NCBI GenBank assembly: GCA_036924285.1
Contig: JAYKYS010000011.1
Location: 5,022,001 to 5,086,000, forward strand
Direction: 5' to 3'
DNA from: Asterella californica
Taxonomy: Eukaryota; Streptophyta; Marchantiopsida; Marchantiales; Aytoniaceae
Length of the DNA: 64,000 nt
The notes beneath the pieces are model-generated. The model was not told where the DNA came from. It was given only the letters and a program-made list of their open reading frames with translations, and did not search any database. Made by a program: the position numbers and the translations under genes. Position 1 is the first letter of the stretch; each line of letters begins with the position of its first letter. Shown here piece by piece: positions 34,801 through 47,495 of this stretch.

Positions 34801-36912
34801 GGTCTTTAATTTGCCGTACGGACGCTTTTTTGTGCCCTAGGTGGATCGGGGTGCCGGACGTTTTCCCATTTGGTTGAAAGTTTAAATAACTAAAGAGGCG
34901 AAGATTGTATGTCACTTGCATGACTTTTTCCAACCATAGTTATCTAGATATACAAGTAAGTTTAGTTTATTTTCTATTTTCAAATGGTCTTTCTTGTTAA
35001 TTTAATTTGCATTTGTTTCCTTTAAAATTTTTTTTTACATAAAATAAATTACAGCACTGTTTCTTATTTCTTCTTCTTGCGGTAACGCATATGGGAGTTC
35101 AGTTAATGTTAAAATGACTAACAATAAGTTCATGAACAACATTACTCTCTTTTTAAACCTTTCAGGAACTGAATCATTCAGACTGTAAAGTTGCTGATCA
35201 TATAAAAGAATTTATGATATTCTTATATTAAAATTTATTTCGAAAATAAGAGTTAGTTGAAAGGACAATATAAATAAACAAATGAAATTAATTGATAGTA
35301 TAATTTCACTTGACAACAAAGATTGAGATGTCTAAAATAACTCACATGGACATCCAATCAAAAATATGAAAAGATAATTTTAAGATAATCTAATACCAAA
35401 GTCAAGCGCAGATTTTAAAGATAATTATACTACAAATCTAAACATATATAAGACTCTCAAAGCCAGCAGCTGACATTCATATTTGAAGATCTTGCAGATG
35501 ACACACATTAAATTTAACAAAAGATTATATATATTTTTACATTCTAAGGGTATATGTAGAATTTAGATTTAAAATCTGAAGGATTCTACTAACAAGCACT
35601 CTCAATATAAGAAGAAGACGTGACAAACACTCCTCTATTCATGTGTTGAGAACATTGGTTGAAACTACCAAAGGGTGATGCAAAAACTTAATGTAACATG
35701 AATCTTTAAAGAGACGGTAAACAAGATTGACATATAGTGAAAGAAACAAGTTTATGGCATATTGTAGAAAACATAAGACACATGTCAAAGTAATTCATCT
35801 AGCTCAGTTTTAACATATTTCTAAAAGTTCTATTGTCTTTGAGTCTACAATACAAAGAGTAAAAATTTAAAAATCGTCAGTGTAAGCAAAACCATTTACT
35901 TGTCATGTCTTTTACTTATATAGTTATATAGTTGACAAGTGTTTAATATTTAGTTGTGTTCTATAAGATTATTATTGCCTAATGTGACTTAGTAGGTCAT
36001 AAATCTTCCATTTCCATATGTAAGTTCTTTTGATAAAAAATCCTAAATGTATTCCACAGGGTTCAACATTATGATCATTACAAAGGTGATCTCCAGCTAT
36101 GTACAATATCATTCATAAGCTCTTTGAACAAACTTGCAAAAAGAATTCAGTAGTCAATCGATGTGAGACCTGCAAGATAAAAGTTCACAGAAGGTGAGAT
36201 CAATATGTAATATTTCACGTTGTGAAGTTTCAGATATCGATAGAGTTAACAACAAGATCTGTTGAATTTAAGAGTTTGTGAGAAAAAATGGACATGTTCT
36301 TCTCTAAAAAGCACTAGTCACAATCACCTCAGAATCCATCACAACCATAAGATTTCATCTTTTACCAGGAGACGATCTCGTCTTATGTCTTGGGGTATTT
36401 ATATTACTCGCCGGAGATGCAATTTCTAAAACAGAAAAACACACGAGAATATTTGTTAGGAAATAAGATGTTTAACTAGTACCCCCACATGAGAGTAAGA
36501 GTTTAGCTAATTTTCAAATTCCTTCAAACTTACAAACTTTTGACTCCAGTGCTTTATCATGCATGAAATCTATAATTTATCCTTTTGTCACTTGTGCTTG
36601 TGTTGTATAAATACTTTGGATGTTAAACTCTAGGGCAGTTTTGGAGAATATGCAATATTTACTTAGTTTGTAAAAAATTATGCTTACAAAAGATATGGCA
36701 TAAACTACAGTTTTATATGTGAGAACATTTTATGGAAAAGCCTAAGACACCAAATATACTTTGTGTGCATTATATATTTAAAATCATCACATGAGGTTGA
36801 AATTACTAAAAGCTTATATCTTTTGGACTAAATACTTTGCAATATGGATGACCTCTTCATATTTGAAATTTGAAAATCAGGTTTAGGTCTTAGCTGTTAT
36901 GTACCCTACATA
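34801..36912. other. AT-rich intergenic DNA
   Basis: No coding frame or repeat structure that I would defend over about 2.1 kb. Confidence 0.5.
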
Positions 36913-37621
36913 TTAATCAGTAGGTAATTCTTGTAAAATTGTAGGCTTGAGATTTGAATTTTGAACCTTTTTTCTCTTCACTCCGGTTTCTTTTACCCAC
37001 ATAGTGAAATCCTCGATGATTCGGTATAGTTTTCTTTTGCTTTTCGGTTGGGCCGGTTTGATGTGGATTTCCACATGTTCGAAGTGAAACCTGTAAACGA
37101 AAGTTGAAAGTTGAACGAGATATCTCGCTTTCACTACGAAGGAACTCTGGAATCTCTGCACATCACATTTTTGAATCTTTATAAGAGAAGACCTGCAACA
37201 AACAAATCCAAAATATAGTAATGTCACGTAGAGTTGAATGTTTGTAAACCTCAACCCGACAGCGTTATTGCAACAGGGATTCGACCAGCTAGGTAAGATG
37301 TAAGCATGAATATATGCAACAAAAACATAAAATGGGAAACAAGGCTGAAGATCAAATATAATAATAGAGAATAAAAATCAGGACATAATCTGCAGTGCTT
37401 GGTTTGAAATTCTCAGCATGAAATTCATGTTTCGCATCATTTTCCAGTAAATGAGGTATCTCTGTTGGCTGAACACATCTCAAATAATAAGTGAAGTGGT
37501 GATATAATTGCTTCTTTGGGACTTGCTCCCTGTAGTAAGCAGCGACACAACCTAGTAATTCTGAATGTTCTTTGAGCATACCATGGAAGTTATCAAAGGT
37601 CACAAGAGCCGAAACATATCC
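36913..37621 (-). CDS. Unrecognised gene, two probable exons
   Basis: A first exon candidate starts after a good acceptor (TTTCTTCTTAG) at 37621 and stays open to about 37352. It reads through GYVSALVTFDNFHGML, HSELLGCVAAYYREQVPKK and HHFTYYLRCV, an amino-acid mix typical of real protein. A second one starts after TTTGTTTGTTGCAG near 37195 and runs to a stop at 36913, with HFEHVEIHIKPAQPKSKRKL and ending LQELPTD. An internal acceptor-like TTTACAG near 37092 may split it. Upstream exons are not found and the donor after the first exon is weak. I do not recognise the family; the fragment may also be a gene remnant. Confidence 0.35.
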
Positions 37622-38653
37622 CTAAGAAGAAATACTCCCAAGTCTAGATCTGCTCAATGTTGAACATTTGTATAGTTAAATTTGAAGCTAATAAATAACA
37701 TATAAATATATTTTAAGAATACTAATACGAAAATTTGCTTCACAATCAGTTACGTGAAGAAAATTTCATAAACACTTGAATCAATCACGATTGTTCTGTT
37801 ATAATATCATTATTAAATCCACAATTTATTTCCTTTTCAGAAAAAAAAAAAACATCTTGACTCGTATGTAAAAGTTTCCAAAGTAATTTCATTAAAAGTT
37901 TAATGTATACAAATCAAAATCATTACAATCTCTGTTCTTTTACACATACACTCCGTCTACTTGAAAGTATTATATTCTACATATAAACTGATTCTTTATT
38001 GAGGAAGAGAAGGACAATAAGTTTTTTGCATACATGTTTTTGACTAACATTTGTTATTGTCACTAAAACGTGTCATAATTAACTGAAATAATTTATCAAA
38101 TATATACTAAAGCTCCTTATGATGTCCATGGAAATGTTCACTTCATTCAACTTAATCACTAATCACGCATGGATAAGCGAACACAAAACATGTACGAACT
38201 AAACAAAACAATAGAAGAACAAACACCTTTCTTTGGTACAGGACAGTAAAATGTTACAACTTTTTAACTGCCGGCAGAAGAGTCTGCAACTTCACCTTTA
38301 CACCCGCATACTTGGTCTTGGTGAAGATGCAGTTATTGATTCAGAAAACTTCTGTCAAACTCAACTGATCCATGTGCTCTCTAGTCCATCTCCTATTTGA
38401 GTCCACTATTGCTGACTTGCTGGAGACGATTTTAGAAAGCTGTAACGTAAACGTTGGCAGGGGTTTGGAAACAGCGTTCGGGTGCCTCGCATATGTAGTT
38501 CCTGCTGAAGATTAAGTGAACCAACTTAGTGGGCAACTGACGATGCTCGAGCAGAGTCCTCGAACATACTACTCCGTGAGTGGCAGGGTGAGAGGATCAC
38601 CACAAGGCGCGCCTCTGTGAAAATTTATCAACTGTACATTGTGACTAGAGTCC
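37622..38653. other. Intergenic DNA
   Basis: AT-rich up to about 38.2 kb, then more balanced. No gene recognised. Confidence 0.5.
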
Positions 38654-38831
38654 AGACTTGACACTTCCCTCTGAAACATAGAGAATCTAGGTTGAACCTA
38701 GATCCCTTGAGTCCTGACACGTCTCACTCTTTTTCCATACTTAGACTTGACACTTCCCTCTGAAACATAAAGAATCTAGGTTGAACATAGATCCCTTGAG
38801 TCCTGACACGTCTCACTCTTCTTCATACTTT
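38654..38831. repeat. 89-bp tandem duplication
   Basis: AGACTTGACACTTCCCTCTG begins at 38654 and again at 38743. The two 89-bp units differ by only a few bases (such as GAACCTAG versus GAACATAG and TTTTTCC versus CTTC). Confidence 0.85.
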
Positions 38832-39421
38832 AGTGATCACCATGTCAGCTTTTATGAGCTCTTTTGCAGTTCTAGTTGGTCGACATCAGATAGATTTCTA
38901 CCTCAGACTAACGTACAAAATCACCCTCATTTCCCTTATAAATATTAACTGCGAACTCTGGCAGCCTTATCTAAGGAAGGAAAGGGGAAGTGGAGTGCTC
39001 AAGTGATGGCTCTAGTTCTATTTTCTCTTCCCTTTTCTCAATGGGTAGTATTTACCAGTTCAGGAGTCTGGCATGATTGAACCACCAACAGACCAGCTGC
39101 TCGTCGACCCCAACAGGACCAAACTTGTCTTCAGCTTAAGCGCGGAGGAAAGTGATCGGGGTATGCGTAGTGCCGGCTTCATGATTTCGACAGTAGATCC
39201 GACCTTTCGAAAAATGACTCCTTTGACGATATCGTTTATGTAGGAAGCACCAAAACTGGAAGCTTGGTTCCTTCCGCAAAGTTTGCCGAAGTCCGAACCT
39301 CCTGTCACCAAGTTACATACCAGAAAGAGCATTACTCGTTCTCGCTTGTCCTATTCATGGTGTACGGTATATAGCGTTCGGCTTGGCTAATTGTGAGGAG
39401 CGTTCGAATCGTTTACTGGAT
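38832..39421. other. 3' flank of the NXPE-like gene
   Basis: There is a TATA-like TATAAATA at about 38938 on the plus strand. It is followed by short plus-strand frames (39024-39098, and 39074-39244 starting MIEPPTDQLL), too short and unrecognised to call a gene. A small peptide gene here is possible but unsupported. Confidence 0.35.
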
Positions 39422-41391
39422 TCAAGAGTCATCACAAATGGCATTCAAGAGGATATGCACGAGCATCAAGTCCACGAAATATTGATGGCCAATTTTGCCA
39501 TTCACCCAAGTAGTGTTGGAAGGTGCTTTGCCGTAGTGGGCACCATCATTGGCATCGTTGTCGTAGTGCCACGGAAAAGTGAGATCATATCCATCCACAA
39601 TTCGCATGTTAGCTAGATTAGCATTCTGTAGCTTTTCCACCATGAACTTGTTGAACAGTTCCATCTTCTGGGGATTAAATCCTCGAGCCCGTGAGTTGCC
39701 CCCAACTGCAATTGTAGTGCGGTAAATAAGTCGAGGAGTTTTCGGAAGAATGCTGTCAAGGACACTCCTCCAAAAGTTGATTGCTAACTCCAGACCCTGA
39801 TGGACAAATAGCATGGCATCTGGCCAGTAACAACCATCATGTAACCCAGAGTTCATAATCATCACATCTGGGCTTTTATCTTTCTTAAAGTACGACCTCA
39901 GTAGTGCCCTAAATCCAGCATTGGTCAGGGAAAACAGCCCGTGGTAGTTTCTCACAAGATCTGCATGTCCATTGAATATGTTGGTGATACGGACAGACTG
40001 CTGCGTTTTGCTAAAGTCGGAAGGTTCTGAAGAAGGACGAATGTACTCTTTATCCGTTCTGCGTTGAAGTCTTGGCCCCACATCGAGTCCCAGCACAAAG
40101 CTGAGAAGATTTCTAGCAGTGTCGAGGTGGTTGGAGTCTCCCCACCAAAACAGCCATTTGCCGTCCAGGCATTGCCACGCTTCATCCTCGGTGAAAAGCT
40201 TGAAACTGCAGTGGGCAGAATACACCCATCCATTGCTTTCCAATACGCCTAGAGGACCCTGGCACCATGGCAAATCGCATGGAGTCTCATGTGGCAGGCA
40301 AATGAATCTTCCGGCACTGTTTATCTCACATGAACTATTAGACTTCGTCCTGATCCATCTCCCGCTCCATTGCTTGAGATTATAATCGTCTCCACCACAT
40401 TTTTTAAGGTGTTTCTCAGGCCTTAGAGGTGGAGGAGGAGAAGGTGGTTGAACAAACTCGATGTCCAAAACATAAACCTGGTCGAAGCGTATCCACGGAC
40501 TCAGATCATCCACCACCAGTAGGTGCAAACCGTGAAGATTTGAGTACAAAAGGTTGATTTTGAGCGTGTACAAGCTAGCGAATCGTGGATCCACCTGCAT
40601 TTGTGCTTGGTATGAGCCGTCGCCATTGTCCACCACGGGAGGGCGAGATTTCCAGGACGTCCCACTCAAATCTGTTTCATAAAAATCTCCCCCTGCGCAA
40701 CGCCTGCTGCCGTCCTCTCCAACTGAGATTATGCAAAATTCATATATGAGGCCAGCGAACAAGCGGATGGGCTCCCCCTTTTCCGGCCTCGGAAGCCCCA
40801 TGACACGACCTGTATAGGTTCGAACTTGATGACACGGAGAAGTTCCGTTGGCTTCTATCTGTCGAATACGCAGATCAGTTTCATTTGGTATGTCCGGAAA
40901 CTGCACCCATTCCGTTGTGTTGCTCACCTGTCACATCTTAGAAATCGATAAGTTTCAACTCTTCGTCTTGTGGAATGACATTGGAAGACAAATAGCGGAA
41001 ACCTACACACAAGAGCCGGCAACAGGAAACCATTTGGGAGCCGTTGTCAAAATATACTCTAAACATCTGCATCACACTGCACACCAGACAAAGAGAAATT
41101 GACACCCACCGAGGAACAGATCGGTGCTGATGATGACTCCCATTTGTCAAGTCCGATGTAAACATCTCCAACTGCTGCTGTACTTCGATCCCAGAACGTT
41201 TCTTTCATGCGGGAGGGAAATCTGAGGTACGACTGGAGACCCGAAAGGTCCGTCTCACATAGGGTCACGACGAGAATTCCTAAAAAGGCCAGAGGCAAAA
41301 CCACGCTCAATGCCCGGCCGGCACAGCATGGCTTCTGCATGGCTGCAGGATCGGTCGAGTTTTTCAGCCTCAAATTTCTCTTTACTGCCAT
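39422..41391 (-). CDS. NXPE/PC-esterase-like type II membrane protein, two exons
   Basis: Exon 1 (41391-41110) and exon 2 (40927-39422) splice at GT-AG in phase 0, giving about 595 residues. A short basic N-terminus is followed by one hydrophobic segment (ALSVVLPLAFLGILVVTL), a signal anchor for the Golgi or ER. Residues about 100-270 resemble an Ig/filamin-type domain, with GGDFYETDLSG and VVDNGDGSYQA, as in NXPE proteins. The C-terminal half is SGNH-hydrolase-like. Block I has WLFWWGDSNHLDTAR, carrying the GDS nucleophile, and near the end NDGAHYG supplies the Asp/His pair. Several N-x-S/T sites fit a lumenal location. Related PC-esterase enzymes (TBL/PMR5, NXPE, Cas1p) transfer acetyl groups to glycans. 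That role is inference here, and the substrate is unknown. All frames are intact. Confidence 0.85.
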
Positions 41392-41675
41392 CGTTTCACC
41401 GATGGTGGCATCTCAGATCCCTGAATGCTACTCGGGCAATACTTTCCACTACAATCTATATCATGCACTAAGATTCTCACTCTATGTTGACATTTGGTTA
41501 CTTTATAATTCCTTGAAATGCAATTTTCATTATCTCTAAACCTATTCGACTTCGTCATCGCATTCTCGTTTCGTTAAGTTTAAACCTTGTTTTGCTATGC
41601 TCATCACGCTCCACGTTATGATGATTTCACTTTCCGGAGATTCAAATTTTTCCTCTTTTAAGTTAAGGTCCAATT
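41392..41675. other. 5' flank of the NXPE-like gene
   Basis: Leader and promoter region of the minus-strand gene. No clear TATA box was chosen. No other gene seen. Confidence 0.4.
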
Positions 41676-41850
41676 TAACCTAAGGTGTAACTAACATGTG
41701 GTTCAGCTTAACCTAAGACGTAGCTAACTTGAGGGTGTAGCTAACATGTGGTTCAACTTAACCTAAGACTAACTAACTTGAGGGTGTAGCTAACATGTGG
41801 TTCCAATTAACCTAAGATGTAACTAACTCGAGACACAATTTAACCTAATG
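41676..41850. repeat. Minisatellite, about 50-bp unit, 3-4 imperfect copies
   Basis: The word TTAACCTAAG recurs at about 41675, 41708, 41758 and 41807, each time followed by GTAACTAAC- or CTAACTTGAGG-type words and ATGTGGTTC. Units vary in length through partial duplication. Confidence 0.75.
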
Positions 41851-43295
41851 CTCAACTCGACCTAGTGACAGCTTGTTTTGAAAACCTCTAATTACCAAAT
41901 CCTCAACTTTCTCCTCACGTTCATATTTCACCATAGAACAAGTAAATTAAATACCCATGACAATAACTGATAAGATTCTCACAATCACAAAAAGATCATT
42001 TATGCTCTGATTTATGTACATGTGAAACTTCTCGAGACATCCTGTTGAAACATTCTTTCAAGAAATCTTCATTTATGATAACGAAATAACTCTTTGGCTA
42101 CAATGCACGAAATGCATACTCCTAGTTCGAAGAACACCATCTTGTCAACCTTTTTTATCGCTCTGAATTTTTTTTTTTTTTTTTGCACAGCAACCCATAT
42201 ATTTCCTTACCAATCATTTAATTTAGATATTAAAAATATCATTAATTTATGAAAATCGTCAGCAACTATTCACAAAATCATGTTTTATCCATCCTCCCTG
42301 TTGAACAAACAAACTCAAATAATATAGTAAATCTTACTCGTCAGAGTCATGCAAATTTTGCAAACGTTCAAATTTGATCAAGTTCAACGAGTTAACAGCC
42401 GCGACTACTATAAGACTTGAATCCATCGAAGACAAGGATACAGTGTGAGTGTTGAGTAACAACTGCTTCCTGTTTAACTGATTCAAAGATCACTCAGGAC
42501 ACAATTGTCATCACTATGCGTGAAACAAAAGCAAAGAGGTCAACTTACAATGGGATTGAGAGGCTTTGCGTTAGAGATTTATCCAGATATATCCACTTCC
42601 TTTTTCTTTCGGCTTTCATATCGACTCCATCCATTAGTTCTCTCTACTTCTTTTCGCTTTCTGGTTTTCACCACGACTCCATCCGGCCGTTTTGCAGTGA
42701 AGATGTCAGCCAAAAACTATACTAGTACTGCAAGCTCTCCTAAGAAGTGAGAGTAAAAACGCATCCAGCAAATTTCAACAAATAACGGAATAATCAATCG
42801 TCAGATGGTATCTTTGACTCGACCGATGTTCCACCTCGTCCCATCCTCTCATAGCTTAAACCACCTGGGCCCCTATTTTAACGGTGGGTTAACCCACCTC
42901 TAATCATTTTAGTCGTGACTTAGGAAAATCAGGCGGAGGTGGGTTTACCACCAGTAATGCGGACACTTGTCACGAATTTATTCGTTATTTTCAGATCTTC
43001 ATCTACGATGCAAAACGTTCATCTCTTTGAGACCTAAAATCTGAACCAATCCGGACTCAAAACGGATGTCTGACATGGACAAAAAGACAAAGAGAAAATT
43101 TCGGAATCTGTGACAGAATCTCGAGAATATTCTGTTTCTGAATTTTGAAAAGTTCTAGTATGAAATTCTTTTGTTATTGTGACGACGTGATTCGAAATAA
43201 GAGCAGGTTCTACCTGAAAAGGCAAAAAAACGAAATTTTTTTTCTCCCGGAGCGTACGACGCCGGTCGGCGAGGACAGGCGCGTCCTGAATATAC
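41851..43295. other. Intergenic DNA
   Basis: No gene recognised. A perfect 16-bp palindrome (GGTGGGTTAACCCACC) lies at 42883-42898. A plus-strand frame at 42505-42750 reads like protein in part but has no recognisable family or splice context. Confidence 0.4.
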
Positions 43296-43405
43296 CGCCG
43301 GAAACGTTTTTCCGGTTTACCGGAAAATCTTTCCCGGTCCCGAACTCGCGTTTTCCGGTCCAGTTTCCGGTACCGGATTTAGTTTCCGGAGCAGAAACCG
43401 GAAAT
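43296..43405. promoter_or_regulatory. Dense cluster of TTTCCGG/CCGGAAA words
   Basis: At least seven copies of TTTCCGG, in both orientations, occur within about 110 bases, about 490 bases upstream of the transposase-like gene's ATG. GC content jumps compared with the AT-rich flanks. It may be a transcription-factor or transposase binding array; function is inference. Confidence 0.5.
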
Positions 43406-43892
43406 CGCCGCGCCGTTTTCTCCCATTCCCCGCAGCTAACCCCGCTATGGGCCGGCCATTCCTGACTCTTTCCTTTCCCCTTCTCGCTGAGTCCTCCGCC
43501 CGCCCTTCCTCTTCCTCTCTTTGCCTTCCGTTGTTTTTTATTACCTGAGCATTTCAGATAGCAGAAATATATTTTTTCACTTATTTTTCAGTTTTCTGTC
43601 TAAGTCTCTTAGTATAAGTCTCTTAGTCTTTCTGACTTTTGTTTTATAATTTCAGTTCTCTTCTGAAATAATTATAGCTGTATTTTTGTTGTTAGGATTG
43701 TTTTTGTGAGCTTATTTTTCCTCTTCTGATTTGGAAAATAAGAGTGGTCATATTTTTATTTTATATTTAGTTTAGATTATTATAATTTTATTTCAATATT
43801 TTTATCTTTTTAGGTGATTTTTTGGGTCTCTAACTGACGAGTACTGGACCTCCGGACGGATAGGTCCGTTTTACTTGTCAAGTTTGGCGTTC

Positions 43893-46435
43893 ATGCCTCC
43901 TAGGGTACATCCACCACGACCGGGCGATAGACATAGACCTAGAGGATGTCCGGAGGTCCCTGGAGGGTTGATTAGGGTCCCAGAGTCGTTGCTTCCGCGG
44001 TATGTACAACTGATGCAACTTTTGGGACCTGGTGCAGGGCATGCTGCGGTTATGAACTTTCTGTTTGCAACTGCTCGGGTCGTTATTGATCAAATGATCA
44101 GAGAGGCAGAGGTTCGAATAGAGATTCCAGATGTAATTCCAGAGGAGGGTGATTTGGATCTACTTGCGCCTGAGATGGATGATGATGAGTTTGTGGCCGA
44201 TCTAGATGTTTTGAATGCGTTGGGTGTTCAAGTATGATCTTCTTTCCATCTCTTTCAAGCAAGCTCAAATATGCATGTAAAGTTGTGAATGTGTGTGCAT
44301 TATAGATTTTCTTATTTGAATTGGCATGTTTTATCTATAGGTGGCAGATGACGTGTTGGACTCTCAAGTCCCATTAGATCCAATACTAGATTCTCAGATC
44401 CCCAATGAAGTGGATGATCGTGAGCCACATGAGAGAGACATGAGAGAAGTTGACATACTTGTCGAGGATCTCCCGAGGGTTGGATTTATATCTTTGTCTC
44501 GATTGAGGGAATTCTTTCAGGACTTCAAGGTGAAGTGTCCTCACCCAAGATGTGATAAGCTCTTGTTACCTCCAACAATCAAGGCTTTTCATCAGACTTG
44601 GAAGTTGAAGTTCAGTTGTGAGTGTCAGCACAAGTTTGTTTGGTTGTCGACGGAGATGGAGTTGTATTATGGGATCCCCGATGTCGTGTGCCGTATGTAT
44701 CATTCTGCACTATGTGCGGGATTAGGATATACACAGTTGGATTCAATCTATGGAGAGGTTGGCCTACATCCTATAGGACGAAAGCACTTTTATGGATTTC
44801 AGAGCGGTAGGAGACGAAGGATAGGATGGATTCAAGCAACACTTGACCGATGGACGATCAAGAAAGAGGAGGTTCAGTCGGAAGTTCTTGCACGGCATTT
44901 TCCGGACTTGAACCATGTACCCATGGGAGGTGAGTGTATTCACACTGAGCTAAGTCACTTGTTTATTACTCATGTTGTCATATCATGTGCATAAGTATTC
45001 TTACTCATAATGTCCTAAATATGTATTTTTGAATTTGTCTTGTATGTCTTAGGAAACTTTGTTGTGTATGCTGATCTCCGTTACGACTCCACCCGAAATG
45101 GTTACAATGACACTTGTGCATTCCTTGATGCGTCTGATGGTCGAGTCATTGAGATGGTGAATATGACTCGAGTCGAGGCAGGAGGAAATTCATGGTTGAT
45201 CGAGGATGCGGCATTTGAGATCGAGATCCAGCGATTGATAGCACGTGGTATTGTTCCGGACGAGGTTGTCCATGATGACAAGTCATCGGTGGATGTTATA
45301 TTGCGTCGACACGGCATTGTGAGCCAGAAGGACCTATGGCACAAGTGCAAGAACGTGATCAAGAAGTTCTTAGCGGAGGTGCAGACCAAGAAGCGACCTC
45401 CCGGTGGTGTTGATGAAGCTGAGGTGATTGCAGACCTTGAGCTCCTTACAAAGAGACAACTGGAAGGATGGCTTCGATCTCAAGGAGCTTCGACTATGGG
45501 AAATAAACCCGTGTTGGTTCAACGAGTGGCTGGGATACGAGATCTTCGAGATAGTGAGGTCGTCGGTTCTCGACGATATATGTATCCAGAGCTGATGACT
45601 CACGGTATTGCAGACAAGCTGAAGGGATGTATTTACACTTGTTGTCAGCTGAATGCGAGGAGGACAGTCATGGTTGGTGGTCGTTATCTTACTGATGGTG
45701 AAGACGACACACGCATCTTAGTTTTGGACATTCAGAACGCAGCCGATCATTGGGCAGGAGATCACAGGACGTGCATGACTCTACCCGGAGACAGACCTTG
45801 CTGCAATATCCCGGACCTAAATAGACCCGCATCAGACACATATTATCTCCGAGGTATGTTCTCTATATTCTAATGTCAATAATTGCTTAGACTTGTGCAT
45901 ATTAGATAGACATAATCTTGATTATGATGCAAATTAAATGATGTCTCCATTGTAGATTCTCCTACTCATCGAGCTATGATAGAATTCATGAAGAAGACCA
46001 TTACGTCAGCGAAAATGCGATTTTATACGAGAGCTCGAGAGAACTATATGTCAGAGACTTTCAACTCGGTCATAAACAAGTTTGCCACGAAAAGGACACA
46101 TTTTGCGAAGTCACATGAAGCTCGATTAGCGGCATGTTGCATGGACTGGAACGAGAATATACGTCGGGAGCCCATCAAGATTTATCAGCGACGTCCTCAA
46201 CATACGACAGTGCGCAACCGGACTCAGACACGCCGAGAGCTACCTGAGAGAACAACTGCATGGAAGACTGAGTTGAGGGACGCGATATTCGGCGAGCATA
46301 CCGCTCCGTCTTTGTAAGTATTTAACTTGTTTGTCCACTGGATGTAATTCATACTTAACTTTCTAAAAGAGATTTTAGAAGTTGTGAATGTTAATAATAT
46401 ATTAATTGATAATTTGATTGTTTCTACACAGGTGA
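43893..46435 (+). CDS. DDE-transposase-like gene with zinc finger and SAP-like motif, five exons
   Basis: Exons 43893-44231, 44341-44929, 45053-45853, 45956-46313 and 46432-46435 join at GT-AG sites in consistent phases (0,1,1,2), giving 696 residues without a stop. An N-terminal acidic region precedes a zinc-binding motif (CPHPRC, then CECQH) at about 175-205. The catalytic part carries YADLRYDS (first Asp), VVHDDKSSV (second Asp) with DLWHKCKNVIKKF just after, and SETFNSVINKF (Glu) near the end. This D-D-E layout, with a D-x-W-H-x-x-K helix, resembles a class of eukaryotic cut-and-paste transposases also found in animals. Between the second Asp and the Glu sits LTKRQLEGWLRSQGAS followed by VLVQRV, a SAP-like DNA-binding helix pair. 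Terminal inverted repeats were not found by eye, so it may be a domesticated gene. The superfamily name is undecided. Confidence 0.75.
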
Positions 46436-47495
46436 CGAACAACAAGTACGAAAGTACCAGTTAGCAACATTTTTCATTGTTGAATATTCAACATACTCTT
46501 TTTCATCCTATATGACTTGTTATTTTTTCAAAGAGTATTCAAGTATAACTATTTATCGTGGCGGCCGATGGTTTAATTTTCCATGATGGTTTCCTCCTCC
46601 AGATATTAATTTAGTTTGATTTTTCTCTGTGCTTTTTGGAGGGAATAAATGAAACTAACCCTAACAATTAATTGCTACAACTTAGGGTGAATAAATTATT
46701 GCTATTGCTTATTTCCTTCTACGCTATTTTCAGAACAGTAAATTAAACAGTTTGCTTCACTTTTATGTTTATTACTACACCTTTAATTTTAATATTTCCC
46801 TTTCTTCTTTAGGGTTTTCACTTCACTTGATTCATAATTAATGTTCGTTTTTACTCCCGAAACAAATGACTCAGATGGGTCAAGTCAAGACCCTTTTGAA
46901 ATTCCTCCTCCTCCCGAATATTAGCGATGGTTTAGTGTTGCGACGCGTCTCATGAATCCCGTAGACTTCAACGCAAAATAACGATCAGGGGCTTCTGGCT
47001 TCTGGTTCTTTCCTGGATCCGGCTGTTCCGCAGAAACCTCTTGTCTGTTTTGTAGACCTCCAGACAGTGTACCTTCATATTCTCCTGTCCCATCTCATTC
47101 AGTTGACTTCGAAGTTTCCACTTTCAAACTTGCGGAGCTGAGGGACCCTCACGAAGGTAACTGTACAGCATGTGAAAGGTGCTTCATCTATACATTCAGG
47201 TAATGGTGATACAGAGTAGCAAGTGAGCAAACATTCTAACTGGAAATTGGGTCCAATATGGACCACTTTCAGGAGACTAAACTCACTGGAACGTTGAATC
47301 GGTGCGTTTGGGTCTATGAGAACAGATATGTAAAATTTTCCAGATTCACTTCCCCTGCTTGCTGCTGATACAGACGACGAAATCAATGGCCACGATAATC
47401 AATAAACTCACCCGAACTCGACTTGACGAACAAGAATCCCGTGATACTCAGCATATACCTGATGTGACTAGTGTGTTGTGAATGCTCACTTTGAA
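46436..47495. other. 3' flank of the transposase-like gene and intergenic DNA
   Basis: AT-rich to about 46.9 kb. A minus-strand frame at 47386-47099 may be a downstream exon of the next candidate, but I cannot support its splice sites. No terminal inverted repeat matching the gene's upstream side was seen. Confidence 0.35.

Noticed and set aside
42841..42960. A MITE around the 16-bp palindrome at 42883-42898
   Set aside because: GGGCCCC and GGTGGG words hint at inverted ends, but I could not define two termini or a target-site duplication.
43893..46435. Assignment of the transposase-like gene to the KDZ or hAT superfamily
   Set aside because: The SAP-like motif recalls KDZ and the layout partly recalls hAT, but the motif around the first Asp (YADLRYDS) does not match what I know of either.
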